Below are positions 26,007 through 35,165 of a DNA stretch of 64,000 bases, piece by piece. Numbering within the stretch: the first letter of the stretch is position 1; every line of letters starts with the position of its first letter. The notes under the pieces are model-generated. The model searched no databases. It saw only the letters and a program-made list of their open reading frames with translations, and was not told the origin of the DNA. The stretch is from REEB481 sp964586595 (GTDB taxonomy: Bacteria; Bacteroidota; Bacteroidia; NS11-12g; UBA955), in NCBI GenBank assembly GCA_964586595.1, contig CAZPHB010000014.1, positions 1-64,000 of the forward strand, read 5' to 3'. Made by a program: the position numbers and the translations under genes.

Positions 26007-26450
26007 ATGACGCCCATCCTGCGCTTGCATTACCAGTACCGCGACGATGCCGATCAGGTCAGCTCCGGCAGTTTCGACTTCAGCAACCCGGAACAACTGG
26101 GCGTAAAACAGGCCATGAGTATGCTCGAGCCACTGTTGATTGGCGAGGTGTTTTTTATTCCAAACAGGATTGGGTTACCGTCGTTGGATGTCCTTCGACA
26201 AGCTTCCCGGGATTCACTGCGTTCCCCCGGGACAAGCAAGGATGACAGGGAGGAAGGGTTGGATGTCCTTCCCTTCGGCTTCGCTCAGGGTAAACTGGCT
26301 CAGGATGACAGCGTGGAGGAGGATGACGATTACCACGAGCTGGAATCGCTGGAAGCGCTCGAAACAGAATCGGCAGAAGCTCCTTCCTTCGTGGATTTTG
26401 TGGCAACCCTGCGCCGCTTTAAAAAGCAACACCCTGAAGAATACTGGTAG
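26007..26450 (+). CDS. Small protein of unknown function containing an in-frame repeat insertion
   Basis: A 147-residue protein. Residues 1-58 (MTPILRLHYQYRDDADQVSS and on to FFIPNRIGLPSLD) and 100-147 (acidic, then FVDFVATLRRFKKQHPEEYW) look like ordinary coding sequence. Residues ~60-101 are encoded by a copy of a dispersed intergenic repeat (26186-26310), which translates to RQASRDSLRSPGTSKDD and similar. The repeat leaves the frame intact. No family recognised. It is followed 50 bp later by polA, with TATCTTTA at 26481 as a possible polA -7 box. Confidence 0.6.
   Translation: MTPILRLHYQYRDDADQVSSGSFDFSNPEQLGVKQAMSMLEPLLIGEVFFIPNRIGLPSLDVLRQASRDSLRSPGTSKDDREEGLDVLPFGFAQGKLAQDDSVEEDDDYHELESLEALETESAEAPSFVDFVATLRRFKKQHPEEYW
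26186..26310 (+). repeat. Dispersed repeat inserted in frame in a gene
   Basis: The segment runs from GGATGTCCTTCGACAAGCTT to CTGGCTCAGGATGACAG and contains CCCGGGATTCACTGCGTTCC followed by CCCGGGACAAG. It shares CTTCGACAAGCT and GGATGACA end motifs with the repeats at 14,998-15,070 and 16,071-16,095. It contains two internal GGATGTCCTTC copies (about 26186 and 26266). It preserves the reading frame of its host gene. Confidence 0.65.
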
Positions 26451-26499
26451 GCGCCGGACTGTGGATTTCCGTTAGGGGCTTATCTTTACCCCTCCAATC

Positions 26500-29289
26500 A
26501 TGGCTGATCATAAATTATTTCTGCTGGACGGCATGGCGCTCATCTACCGCGCATTCTTTGCCTTCAGCCAAAATCCGCGCATCACCAGCACCGGCATCAA
26601 TGCCAGCGCGATGTTCGGGTTTACCAATACGCTGCTGGATGTGCTGAACAACCAAAAACCCAGTCATCTGGCGGTGGTTTTTGATACCGAAGCGCCCACG
26701 GCGCGTCATGAAGCCTACGAACACTACAAGGCCCATCGTGAAGCCATGCCCGAAGATCTGGCGGCAAGTATTCCTTACATCTTCCGCATCATCGAAGGCT
26801 TTGGGATTCCCATCATCACCAAAGACGGTTACGAAGCCGACGACATCATCGGAACGCTGGCCTGGCAGGCCGCCGATCAGGGATATGAAGTGTATATGAT
26901 GACGCCCGACAAAGATTTCGGGCAACTGGTGCGCGACCATGTGTTCATCTTCAAACCCGCACGGATGGGCAACGAGTTTGAAATCATGGGCCCCGCGGAA
27001 GTATGTAAGCGCTGGGATATTGAACGGGTAGAACAGGTGGTGGAAATGCTGGGGCTGATGGGCGACAAGGTGGACAATATTCCCGGGATCCCCGGTGTTG
27101 GAGAGAAAACAGCGCAAAAGCTGCTGGCCCAATACGGAAGCATGGATGGGATTTATGCGCATCTGGACAAATTGCAGGGAAAGCTCAAAGAGAAGTTTGA
27201 ACAGCATAAAGAGCTTGCCTACCTGAGCCGCAGTCTGGCTACCATTGATACGCAGGTTCCGGTGAAGCTGGAAGATTTCGACATCACCGTCGATCCGGTG
27301 AAGCCTGAGCTGAAGCAGGTTTTTGAAGAACTGGAATTCCGTACACTCATCAAGAAAGTGTTTGGCGGTGAAGAAGTGCGTGCGTCCGCTTCCATGCAAA
27401 CCTCACTCTTCGATGCGCCCGCAGGGCCTTCCGCAGCAAACAATGCCCCTGTCGAAGAAGCGGAACCGCCTGCACCACTGCGCAGCATCGAAGATACAGA
27501 ACACCACTACGAAATCTGCTCCGGTGAAGTTGCCTGTAAAGCACTGGCTGAACAGCTTGCCCAGGCAAAACAGTTCTGCTTCGATACAGAAACAACGGGC
27601 CTGGATGCCCACAGCGCGGATATCGTAGGGCTGGCCATCAGCATCAACCCACACCACGGCTGGTATATTCCCTTTGGAACAGATGCAGCCGAAAGTCAGC
27701 GCATCCTGAACTTATTCAAACCTGCACTGGAAGGCCCAGCGCTGAAAATCGGGCAGAACCTGAAATACGACATCCTCATCCTGCGCCGCTACGGCATTGC
27801 GGTACAAGGCCCCTTGTTCGACACCATGCTGGCGCATTACCTGGTAGAACCCGACAAGCGACACAACATGGATATGTTGGCCGAACATTACCTGAATTAC
27901 CGTCCGGTAAGCATTGAAACGCTGATCGGGAAGAAGGGCAAGAACCAGCTCAGCATGGCGGATGTGCCGGTGGAAAAGGTGAAAGAATATGCGGTGGAAG
28001 ACGCCGACATCACCCTCCAATTGCATGCGGTTTTGCAGCATGAACTGAAGGAAGGCAAGGTGGCTCAGGTGTTCAACGAGGTAGAAGTTCCGCTGATTCA
28101 GGTGCTTGCAGATATGGAACAGGAGGGCATCCGCGTGGATACGAACTTCCTGAACGAATACAGCCGGCAACTGGAAGTGGAAGCAAAAAGCATTGAACAG
28201 GAAATCTATTCACTGGCGGAAGTGCGCTTCAATATTGGCAGTCCACGCCAGGTTGGAGAAGTGCTCTTCGACAAGCTGAAGCTCAGCGATAAGGCAAAAA
28301 CCACCAAAACCGGCCAGTATCAAACCGATGAGGAAACATTGCTTGGACTGGCCACGGCGCACCCCATTGTGCAGCGCATCCTTGATTACAGGCAGCTGCA
28401 GAAACTCAAAAGCACTTACGTGGATGCCCTGCCGGTCATGGTTTCTGAAAGGACCGGGCGTGTACATACCAGCTTCAATCAGGCAGTGGCTGCCACAGGT
28501 CGCCTGAGCAGCAACAACCCGAACCTCCAGAATATTCCCATCCGTACCGATTTGGGCAAGGAAGTGCGCAAGGCATTCATCCCGCGTGATGAACATCACA
28601 CCTTGCTCAGCTGCGACTACTCGCAGATTGAACTGCGCGTGATTGCCAGCATGAGCGGCGATGAAGCCATGATGGATGCCTTCAAACAGGGCGTGGACAT
28701 CCATACGGCTACGGCAGCAAAGGTTTTTGGTGTGCCGCTGGATCAGGTGGATAAAGAGATGCGTCGACAGGCAAAAACAGTCAACTTCGGCATCATTTAC
28801 GGCATCAGTGCCTTCGGACTCAGTCAGCGCATAGGCATTCCACGGAAAGACGCCAAAGATTTGATTGACAACTACTTCCGTGAGTTCCCGGGCATCCGCC
28901 GTTATATGGATGAAACCATGGAATTTGCGCGCAGTCATGAATATGTGGAAACACTGCTGGGCCGCAGGCGCTACATCCGCGACATCAACAGCCGCAACAT
29001 GACGGTGCGTGGCTTCGCCGAGCGAAACGCCATCAATGCGCCCATACAGGGTTCGGCAGCGGACATGATCAAGCTGGCCATGATCAACATCCACAAAATG
29101 TTGCAGGAAGAAGGATTCCAAACCCGCATGATCCTGCAGGTGCACGATGAATTGTTGTTTGATGTGCCACATGAGGAACTGGCACGTGTGGAACCCAAAA
29201 TCCGCGCACTTATGGAATCTGCACTTCCGCTGCATGTGCCGGTGCTGGTAGAATCCGGCCAGGGGAACAACTGGCTGGAAGCGCATTGA
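26500..29289 (+). CDS. polA: DNA polymerase I
   Basis: A 929-residue full-length Pol I for Okazaki-fragment processing and repair. The N-terminal 5' nuclease (residues 1-290) has YEADDIIGTLAWQA and the H3TH segment. The 3'-5' exonuclease (residues ~340-520) keeps its DxE motif (FCFDTETTGLDAH), so proofreading is likely active. The polymerase domain shows SCDYSQIELRVIASMSGD (motif A), RRQAKTVNFGIIYG (motif B) and LQVHDELLFDVP (motif C). The TATCTTTA box at 26481-26488 suggests a leader of about 6 nt. Confidence 0.97.
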   Translation: MADHKLFLLDGMALIYRAFFAFSQNPRITSTGINASAMFGFTNTLLDVLNNQKPSHLAVVFDTEAPTARHEAYEHYKAHREAMPEDLAASIPYIFRIIEGFGIPIITKDGYEADDIIGTLAWQAADQGYEVYMMTPDKDFGQLVRDHVFIFKPARMGNEFEIMGPAEVCKRWDIERVEQVVEMLGLMGDKVDNIPGIPGVGEKTAQKLLAQYGSMDGIYAHLDKLQGKLKEKFEQHKELAYLSRSLATIDTQVPVKLEDFDITVDPVKPELKQVFEELEFRTLIKKVFGGEEVRASASMQTSLFDAPAGPSAANNAPVEEAEPPAPLRSIEDTEHHYEICSGEVACKALAEQLAQAKQFCFDTETTGLDAHSADIVGLAISINPHHGWYIPFGTDAAESQRILNLFKPALEGPALKIGQNLKYDILILRRYGIAVQGPLFDTMLAHYLVEPDKRHNMDMLAEHYLNYRPVSIETLIGKKGKNQLSMADVPVEKVKEYAVEDADITLQLHAVLQHELKEGKVAQVFNEVEVPLIQVLADMEQEGIRVDTNFLNEYSRQLEVEAKSIEQEIYSLAEVRFNIGSPRQVGEVLFDKLKLSDKAKTTKTGQYQTDEETLLGLATAHPIVQRILDYRQLQKLKSTYVDALPVMVSERTGRVHTSFNQAVAATGRLSSNNPNLQNIPIRTDLGKEVRKAFIPRDEHHTLLSCDYSQIELRVIASMSGDEAMMDAFKQGVDIHTATAAKVFGVPLDQVDKEMRRQAKTVNFGIIYGISAFGLSQRIGIPRKDAKDLIDNYFREFPGIRRYMDETMEFARSHEYVETLLGRRRYIRDINSRNMTVRGFAERNAINAPIQGSAADMIKLAMINIHKMLQEEGFQTRMILQVHDELLFDVPHEELARVEPKIRALMESALPLHVPVLVESGQGNNWLEAH

Positions 29290-29406
29290 GTTGATTCACA
29301 GCACTTTTCGGGTGGATGAGTTGGATGAACATCTGTAAATCCAACGGCGTTCATTCTGTGCCATGATGCACGTCATGCGATATGTTGATGTATTTAGGTT
29401 TCATGC

Positions 29407-29420
29407 GTGACTGAAGTCAC
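29407..29420. repeat. REP-like palindrome
   Basis: GTGACTGAAGTCAC is an inverted repeat (GTGACT/AGTCAC around GA), extended by CG on each side. Such short palindromes are common as intergenic REP-like elements. It lies in the 280-bp gap between polA and sqr. Confidence 0.35.
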
Positions 29421-29533
29421 GAGTGTTGGGGTTCGATAATTAGTTAATTCGGAAGCTCATCATGCATGGTCATTTTGGAGGTTTATGTCCATTAAAAAAC
29501 GTGATAGCACGCTTTCGGTGGATATCTGCATCC

Positions 29534-29560
29534 TTTGATGCATGTGCATGATGCATCAAA
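29534..29560. promoter_or_regulatory. Long palindrome immediately upstream of the sulfide:quinone oxidoreductase gene
   Basis: TTTGATGCAT and ATGCATCAAA form a perfect 10-bp inverted repeat around GTGCATG, ending 9 bp before the ATG. Its position suits a repressor operator or an mRNA hairpin covering the ribosome site. No regulator gene is adjacent. Confidence 0.5.
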
Positions 29561-29569
29561 CTACCAGCT

Positions 29570-30772
29570 ATGAAACATTTTGACATCCTCATCATTGGCG
29601 GCGGCAATGCTGGATTATCCGTTGCTTCGCGCCTGCGCTCCAGAAAGCCTGAGCTCAGTTTGGGCATCATTGAACCATCAAAGAATCATTACTACCAACC
29701 GGCCTGGACTTTGGTAGGTGGCGGTGTCTTTGATATGGCCGAAACCATCAAACCCGAGGTGGATTTTATTCCGCCGGGAGCGGAATGGATTTGCGACCGG
29801 GCTACGGAAATTGACGCCGAACGGCATATCGTTCATACCGCCACTCAAGGCAGTTTTGGCTATACATGGCTGGTGGCCGCACCAGGCATCCAGCTCGATT
29901 GGCATAAGATTGAAGGCCTCAAGGAAACGTTGGGTAGTAATGGAGTTACCTCTAATTACCACCCCGATTACGCACCGTATACATGGCAAATGCTGCAAGG
30001 CATGAACGGAGGTACCGTGCTGTTTACCAATCCGGGTACTCCTGTAAAATGTGGCGGTGCGCCGCAGAAAATCATGTATTTAGCCGGAGATTACTTCCGC
30101 AAAAAAGGACTGAAGGGCAAGGTGAACATCGAGTTCTGCAGTGCCGGAGGGGTGATATTTGGAATCAAGAAATACGCAGATACCTTGATGAAGGCAGTGC
30201 GTCGTTACGACATCACACTGAACTTCAAGCACGAGCTGATCCGCGTGGATGGCCCTGCACACAAAGCATGGTTCCGCGTAAGCGATGCCGACGGAAATAC
30301 GCATGAGGTGGAAAAACATTTTGACATGCTGCATGCAGTGCCACCACAAAGCGCACCTGATTTTATCAAGAACAGTCCGCTGGCCATGCCCGGTAACCCT
30401 TTGGGTTGGATTGATGTGGATAAACACACGTTACGTCATGCGCGGTTTCCACAAGTATTTGCATTGGGTGACGCCACCAATACCCCCAATGCCAAAACCG
30501 GTGCAGCCATACGCAAGCAAGCGCCTGTGCTGGTAGCAAACCTGATTTCAGCCATCGAAGGGAAAACCTTGTCAGCCAGCTACGACGGCTACGGCAGTTG
30601 CCCGCTCATCACAGGTTATGGCAAGCTGGTTCTGGCAGAGTTTAATTATGAGAATCAACCTACAGAAACCTTTCCATTTGACCAAAGCAAGGAACGCTGG
30701 AGCATGTATCAGCTGAAAAAACGCGTTTTGCCCTGGCTGTATTGGCACAGAATCCTGCAAGGGAAGATGTAA
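29570..30772 (+). CDS. sqr: Sulfide:quinone oxidoreductase, type II (SQOR-like)
   Basis: A 400-residue FAD protein that oxidises sulfide and passes electrons to quinone. The N-terminal GxGxxG (IIGGGNAGLSVASRLRSR) binds FAD. The two redox cysteines are present, Cys161 in VKCGGAPQK and Cys344 in YDGYGSCPLITGY, matching the human SQOR active-site contexts, and FALGDATNTPNAKTGAAI is the second FAD-binding motif. This is the mitochondrial-like type II form. It stands alone; no persulfide dioxygenase or rhodanese neighbour is seen. A long palindrome upstream may regulate it. Confidence 0.9.
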   Translation: MKHFDILIIGGGNAGLSVASRLRSRKPELSLGIIEPSKNHYYQPAWTLVGGGVFDMAETIKPEVDFIPPGAEWICDRATEIDAERHIVHTATQGSFGYTWLVAAPGIQLDWHKIEGLKETLGSNGVTSNYHPDYAPYTWQMLQGMNGGTVLFTNPGTPVKCGGAPQKIMYLAGDYFRKKGLKGKVNIEFCSAGGVIFGIKKYADTLMKAVRRYDITLNFKHELIRVDGPAHKAWFRVSDADGNTHEVEKHFDMLHAVPPQSAPDFIKNSPLAMPGNPLGWIDVDKHTLRHARFPQVFALGDATNTPNAKTGAAIRKQAPVLVANLISAIEGKTLSASYDGYGSCPLITGYGKLVLAEFNYENQPTETFPFDQSKERWSMYQLKKRVLPWLYWHRILQGKM

Positions 30773-30808
30773 ACAGAAAGCTTTTCGATATACGGTCAGA
30801 CATGGTAT

Positions 30809-32380
30809 TCAATCGCTCGTAACCACTATGCGCAGCAATTGGTGTTCATGCCGCAATAGGTAGATGCCCGGACTCAGGAACCGGACGTCGAAAGTGTTTC
30901 CTGCAGTTGGAAGCATCAATACACGTCCGTTCAGGTCTAAAAGTTGCAAGGTGCTTTTCGGCGCAACGCCGCTTACTGTGAGGATATCGGCTACGGGATT
31001 GGGAAACACCTGAAATGGTTCTGTTGTTTCCGCTGGCGGTATTCCATTGCTGTTGCACCTACTGCTTCCGGCCGTTAATTGTTCAAGCGCGCTGCACAGG
31101 TACGCGTATTGCTGTGCTGCACGACTGTCCATGGATTGTGTCAACAGGTTCATCTGTTCGTCGGGATCTTGGGATAAGTGGTACAAGGCTTCCTGCCCTT
31201 GGTCAAAGCGCATCAGTTTGTATTCGCCGGTCTGGATGCATTTGCCGTCTTCTGCAGTGGAAGGACTCTGGAACACTTCACTAAACGACCAGGGTCGTAT
31301 GGAATCAGTTTTGGCTTGCAGGATGGGCAACAAGCTGTGGCCATCGCTTTGGATGCCGGGCGGCAAAGCATTGCTTATGCCGAGCAGGGAAGGTATGGTT
31401 TCGAACAAATCAACCGCCTGAACCAAAGAAGTAGCAATACGCCCCGGAGCTTGTACAGATGGACCTGAAATCAACAGCGGAACACGAATACCATACTCGT
31501 AAATGGTTCCCTTCACCCGGGAAGTGTCGCTGATTTGTGCTGTTTGTTTGGAATTCCCATTGTCGCCAATGAAGATGATGTCGGTGCTGTCTAATCGATT
31601 CATGCTCCTCAGGGAATCAAACAGCCTGCCTATTTCGTGATCCATGGCCTGAACCATGGCTTTGAAATAGGCCTTAGGTTTTGCCCGGATGTCCTGTGTG
31701 GTGCCGCTTAGGCCGCTGTATCCGTGCAGGTTAGCGGGGGGCAGGTGGTACGGTGAATGGGGCGCGTTGAAGGCCAGCCAGAGAAAGGCAGGCTTACTTC
31801 CCTGAGCACGGAGCCAACTGATGGCATTGTTCACCTGTTCTGTGGTGGCGTAAGTGGTGACTGTACTGTTCACGCCGTTGGTGTTTTTGGTCCAATTGGT
31901 GTAACTGGGAAGGGCACCAATGAATGGGCCCTCGAAATGTTGAAACCCGAAGTATAGTGGCAGTTTTAAATTGCTGATGGGCGATGGATTGCTCAGGTGC
32001 CATTTGCCGATTTGCGCCCTGCCTATGCCGGGTGCAGCGTCGCGTATGCGCTGCGCCAGGGTGTATTCGCTGCTGTCCAGCGCTTTGCTGCCCTGACTAA
32101 CCACGGCGCCAATACCTGTTCGGAATCCGTACCTTCCTGTGAGTATTGCTGCGCGTGTAGATGAACAGAATGGATTGTTGCGGCACTGGGTGAACAATAC
32201 ACCTTGCGCCAATAATGAACGTAATTGCGGCACGGCAACGGTGTCGGCATGTTCCGGATAGAATCCTAAATAATCAGGGCTGAGGTCGTCGGCGATGATC
32301 AGCACCACGCTGCGTTGCGAAACCAATAAACCGGGCAGCAGTGCCAGTACCGCGCCCAACAGTAGGATGTGTTTTTTCAT
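30809..32380 (-). CDS. Sulfatase with a T9SS sorting domain
   Basis: A 523-residue extracellular sulfatase. The ATG at 32380 gives a signal peptide (MKKHILLLGAVLALLPGLL); an upstream in-frame extension is not signal-like. The metal-binding Asp pair is in LIIADDLSPDYLG (Asp31, Asp32). The active-site Cys is in CSSTRAAILTGR (Cys72 to Arg76), the C-x-(S/P)-x-R signature converted to formylglycine by a separate enzyme. The C-terminal ~70 residues (FQVFPNPVADILTVSG onward) are a T9SS sorting domain. The likely role is removal of sulfate from polysaccharides; the substrate is not predictable. The sulfatase-modifying enzyme must be elsewhere. Confidence 0.9.
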   Translation of the reverse strand: MKKHILLLGAVLALLPGLLVSQRSVVLIIADDLSPDYLGFYPEHADTVAVPQLRSLLAQGVLFTQCRNNPFCSSTRAAILTGRYGFRTGIGAVVSQGSKALDSSEYTLAQRIRDAAPGIGRAQIGKWHLSNPSPISNLKLPLYFGFQHFEGPFIGALPSYTNWTKNTNGVNSTVTTYATTEQVNNAISWLRAQGSKPAFLWLAFNAPHSPYHLPPANLHGYSGLSGTTQDIRAKPKAYFKAMVQAMDHEIGRLFDSLRSMNRLDSTDIIFIGDNGNSKQTAQISDTSRVKGTIYEYGIRVPLLISGPSVQAPGRIATSLVQAVDLFETIPSLLGISNALPPGIQSDGHSLLPILQAKTDSIRPWSFSEVFQSPSTAEDGKCIQTGEYKLMRFDQGQEALYHLSQDPDEQMNLLTQSMDSRAAQQYAYLCSALEQLTAGSSRCNSNGIPPAETTEPFQVFPNPVADILTVSGVAPKSTLQLLDLNGRVLMLPTAGNTFDVRFLSPGIYLLRHEHQLLRIVVTSD

Positions 32381-32455
32381 GTATTGGAGTTTTTTTGATG
32401 CTGCCCGGTATAAAAGGTTCAATGGCACGCCTTGTCGTCTGCGCATCACAAACGC

Positions 32456-33475
32456 TTATAATGCGCGGATGCAGGAACAGGCATGCTGAACCATTTCCGG
32501 GGTCACATCCAAATGGGTAACAAACCGTATTTGATGTGTTCCGGTTGGTACAGCCCGGATGCCTTGCTGATGCAGTTTTTTAATGATTTCAGCTGCGCTG
32601 TGTTCCGCCTTTAAGTTAAAAATAACGATATTGGTTTCCACAGGCATCACGGAGGAAACCGCGGCGCTTTCCTGCAAAGCCGCTTCAAGCATGCGTGCAT
32701 GCCGGTGGTCTTCTTCCAGGCGTGCCACCTGATGTTTCAGGGCATAAAGTCCGGCGGCGGCCATGAATCCGGCTTGCCGCATGCCTCCACCCATCAATTT
32801 GCGGCAACGACGGGCTTCTTTAATGAACGCAGAAGTTCCAAGCAGCAAACTGCCCACCGGTGCGCCCAAACCTTTGCTTAAACACACGGAAATCGAATCG
32901 AAGATCTGACCCAGCCGGGTTGCCTCCTGACCTGTGGCCAACATGGCGTTGAATATGCGTGCACCGTCAAGATGTAGCGGCAGATGGCGCGTATTGCAGA
33001 GGTTCCTGATTTCCTGCAATGTCTGCAAATCATAGCAACTGCCTCCGCCACGGTTGGCGCTGTGTTCCAGGCTAACCAGCGCGGTGCGCGGACGGTGCAC
33101 ATCGTCCGGGTTGATGGCTTCTTCTATCTGTGCGGCAGAAATTCGACCGCGGTCGCCTGAAATAAGCCTGGGCTGCACGCCGCTGTTCCTCGCCATGCCG
33201 CCGCCTTCGTACACATAAATATGCGACAATGATTCACAAATAACTTCATCGCCAGGGCGGGTATGTACCATGATGGCAATCTGATTGGTCATGGTTCCGC
33301 TCGGACAAAACAGGGCTGCTTCCATGCCGAACAAGGATGCGGCATACGATTCGAGTTCGTTGACACCGGGATCTTCACCAAAAACATCATCGCCAACCTG
33401 TGCCTGCATCATGGCTTGTAACATGCCGGTGCTGGGACGGGTAAAGGTATCGCTGCGCAGTTCTATGAAATTCAT
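32456..33475 (-). CDS. ltaE: Low-specificity L-threonine aldolase
   Basis: A 339-residue PLP enzyme that splits L-threonine or allo-threonine into glycine and acetaldehyde. Start at 33475 (MNFIELRSDTFTRPSTGML), matching the usual 'DLRSDT.T.P' N-terminus; the frame upstream is not conserved. The PLP lysine is in CLSKGLGAPVGSLL, and HLDGARIFNA holds the Asp that contacts the cofactor ring nitrogen. Length is typical. It is a single gene between the sulfatase and the coaE cluster on the same strand, with a 75-bp gap to the sulfatase. Confidence 0.92.
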   Translation of the reverse strand: MNFIELRSDTFTRPSTGMLQAMMQAQVGDDVFGEDPGVNELESYAASLFGMEAALFCPSGTMTNQIAIMVHTRPGDEVICESLSHIYVYEGGGMARNSGVQPRLISGDRGRISAAQIEEAINPDDVHRPRTALVSLEHSANRGGGSCYDLQTLQEIRNLCNTRHLPLHLDGARIFNAMLATGQEATRLGQIFDSISVCLSKGLGAPVGSLLLGTSAFIKEARRCRKLMGGGMRQAGFMAAAGLYALKHQVARLEEDHRHARMLEAALQESAAVSSVMPVETNIVIFNLKAEHSAAEIIKKLHQQGIRAVPTGTHQIRFVTHLDVTPEMVQHACSCIRAL

Positions 33476-33669
33476 CATCAAGATGCAATATGCTTGGTTT
33501 TGTGGAATCAAAACAGCACCATGGCATAGGTGCAGGTTAAAAAACACCTAAGTGTTTCATGTACACTAAGATGTCGAAAATATGCTTACGTTTGCAATGT
33601 ACAAGGTTTCACCTTGGGAATCCCGCGGGCTTATTTACCTTGAGGGGTTCTTCATAAAACTTGATCGAG

Positions 33670-33685
33670 GTCCCGGAAACGGGAC
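33670..33685. terminator. Possible terminator hairpin after the coaE cluster
   Basis: GTCCCG GAAA CGGGAC is a perfect 6-bp stem with a GNRA-type loop, 8 bp past the coaE stop codon (minus strand). The T-rich run after it is weak, so termination is uncertain. Confidence 0.45.
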
Positions 33686-33693
33686 TTCGGTCT

Positions 33694-34302
33694 TTATGGG
33701 AATTCCGGTTTTTCCTTGGCAAGCTTCAGGAACTGCTGATGCATCTGCATTACTTGTTTGATGAGTGAATGGCTCCCGTCGTTGTGGATTACAGCGTCGG
33801 CGCGCCTGATCAAGTCATCCTGGGGCATTTGTGCGGCCATGCGCTTGAGGATGTCATCGTCAGAAAGCTTGTCGCGTTCTTTGACGCGCTGCATCCGCAA
33901 GGCCAAGGGTGCGGCCACAACCACAACCGTATGCACTTGTTTGTAGCTGCCAGATTCAAACATGATGGCAGCTTCTTTAATCACATAGGTTGCATCTTTT
34001 TGATGGGTGCACCAAGTTTCAAAATCCTGAAATACCGCAGGATGAACCAAGTTGTTCAGCAGTTCAAGTTTCTCGGAATTGCCAAAAACGCTTTGTGCGA
34101 GGAACGCTCTGTTGGGTTCGCCGTTCAAATAACTTTCCGGACCAAAAGCTTCCTGCACGCCTTGGATCAATGCCGCATCTTCGCGCATCAGTCTTTTCGC
34201 CGCTTGGTCGGCAGCGTACACAGGCACGCCCAGGTGCGCAAACAGGCGGCATACGGTAGATTTACCACTGCCAATTCCGCCGGTTATGCCTACGCGCAAC
34301 AA
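33694..34302 (-). CDS. coaE: Dephospho-CoA kinase
   Basis: A 202-residue enzyme for the last step of coenzyme A synthesis, phosphorylation of the ribose 3'-OH. The P-loop GGIGSGKST is at residues 8-16, followed by LFAHLGVPVYAADQAAKRL, with the conserved D and the lid helix. Length is typical. Last gene of the nusB-DUF1573-yajC-coaE cluster, 4 bp after yajC. Confidence 0.95.
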   Translation of the reverse strand: MLRVGITGGIGSGKSTVCRLFAHLGVPVYAADQAAKRLMREDAALIQGVQEAFGPESYLNGEPNRAFLAQSVFGNSEKLELLNNLVHPAVFQDFETWCTHQKDATYVIKEAAIMFESGSYKQVHTVVVVAAPLALRMQRVKERDKLSDDDILKRMAAQMPQDDLIRRADAVIHNDGSHSLIKQVMQMHQQFLKLAKEKPEFP

Positions 34303-34306
34303 GGCT

Positions 34307-34648
34307 TTAGTCGCCTTTTTCCTCTGATTTGGCCACCTTTCCGGATTCCGGATAAGCGCTTTTGGTCATTTCGAAGCTTACCGCAGCTTTTTCAAACTTT
34401 ACACGGTTGCCACTTTCAGTTTCCAGGGTTAAGGTTTGCTCCTGGATGGAAACCACCTTTCCGTGCATGCCGCCCGTGGTCACTACGTGATCGCCTTTTT
34501 GAATTTCGCTGAGGAAGTTCCGCTGTTTTTTCTGCTTGCGCATTTGAGGCATGATCATGAACACGTAAAAAACGGCCATAATCAAAATCAGGGGCAGCAT
34601 CTGCGACCATCCGCCGGTATTTCCAGCTTCTAACATCATGTGGTTCAT
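34307..34648 (-). CDS. yajC: Preprotein translocase subunit YajC
   Basis: A 113-residue single-pass membrane protein: MLPLILIMAVFYVFMIMPQ, then the basic stretch MRKQKKQRN, and the YajC core KGDHVVTTGGMHGKVVSI. YajC associates with SecDF in protein export. The ATG at 34648 is used; ATG codons at 34639 and 34636 are possible. It is 4 bp after the DUF1573 gene. Its C-terminus is longer and charged. Confidence 0.93.
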   Translation of the reverse strand: MNHMMLEAGNTGGWSQMLPLILIMAVFYVFMIMPQMRKQKKQRNFLSEIQKGDHVVTTGGMHGKVVSIQEQTLTLETESGNRVKFEKAAVSFEMTKSAYPESGKVAKSEEKGD

Positions 34649-34652
34649 AGTT

Positions 34653-35120
34653 TTATTTTTTAACAACAAGCGCACGGAACGTGAGCTTCACTGTTTCTAC
34701 GGTTGAGTTCTGGAAAAATACATCTACGTATTTGGTGTTTTCAATACCATTGGGTTCACCCCGACCGGAAGAATTAAACACAGTTTCTACGTAGCCTTCA
34801 CCACCTGGAGGTATCACTTCTTTTGACCAACTGGGGGAAGTACATCCACAAGCGGCCTGAACATCAGAAATGACCAAATCTCCTTTGCCTACGTTGGTGA
34901 ATTTAAACTTGTGGCGCACGGATTCACCATCGGTGATTTTTCCAAAATCGTGGTATTCGGATTCGAATTTTGCCCAACCTCTATTGCTGGTATCGCCCTG
35001 TGGATTTGCTGCACTGGCCGTATTGTTGTCTATTTTATCGGCGCTGATCTTATTGCTGCCACTGTTGCACGCAGCTGCAAATGCTGCTGTCAAGATGAGT
35101 ATTACGGTGCTGAATTTCAT
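34653..35120 (-). CDS. DUF1573 lipoprotein
   Basis: A 155-residue lipoprotein: signal with lipobox AAAC (Cys18), a low-complexity Asn/Ser linker, then a DUF1573 domain (FESEYHDFGKITDGESVRHK, then FKFTNVGKGDLVISDVQAAC and CGCTSPSW). DUF1573 is an Ig-like ASPM/SPD-2/Hydin-related fold common in Bacteroidota with a conserved 'CGCT' segment. Located between nusB and yajC, as in many Bacteroidota. Function not established. Confidence 0.9.
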   Translation of the reverse strand: MKFSTVILILTAAFAAACNSGSNKISADKIDNNTASAANPQGDTSNRGWAKFESEYHDFGKITDGESVRHKFKFTNVGKGDLVISDVQAACGCTSPSWSKEVIPPGGEGYVETVFNSSGRGEPNGIENTKYVDVFFQNSTVETVKLTFRALVVKK

Positions 35121-35165
35121 AAAAGTCGTTGTGCAAATTTAACCAAAGGCGGGAACTGAAGATGC

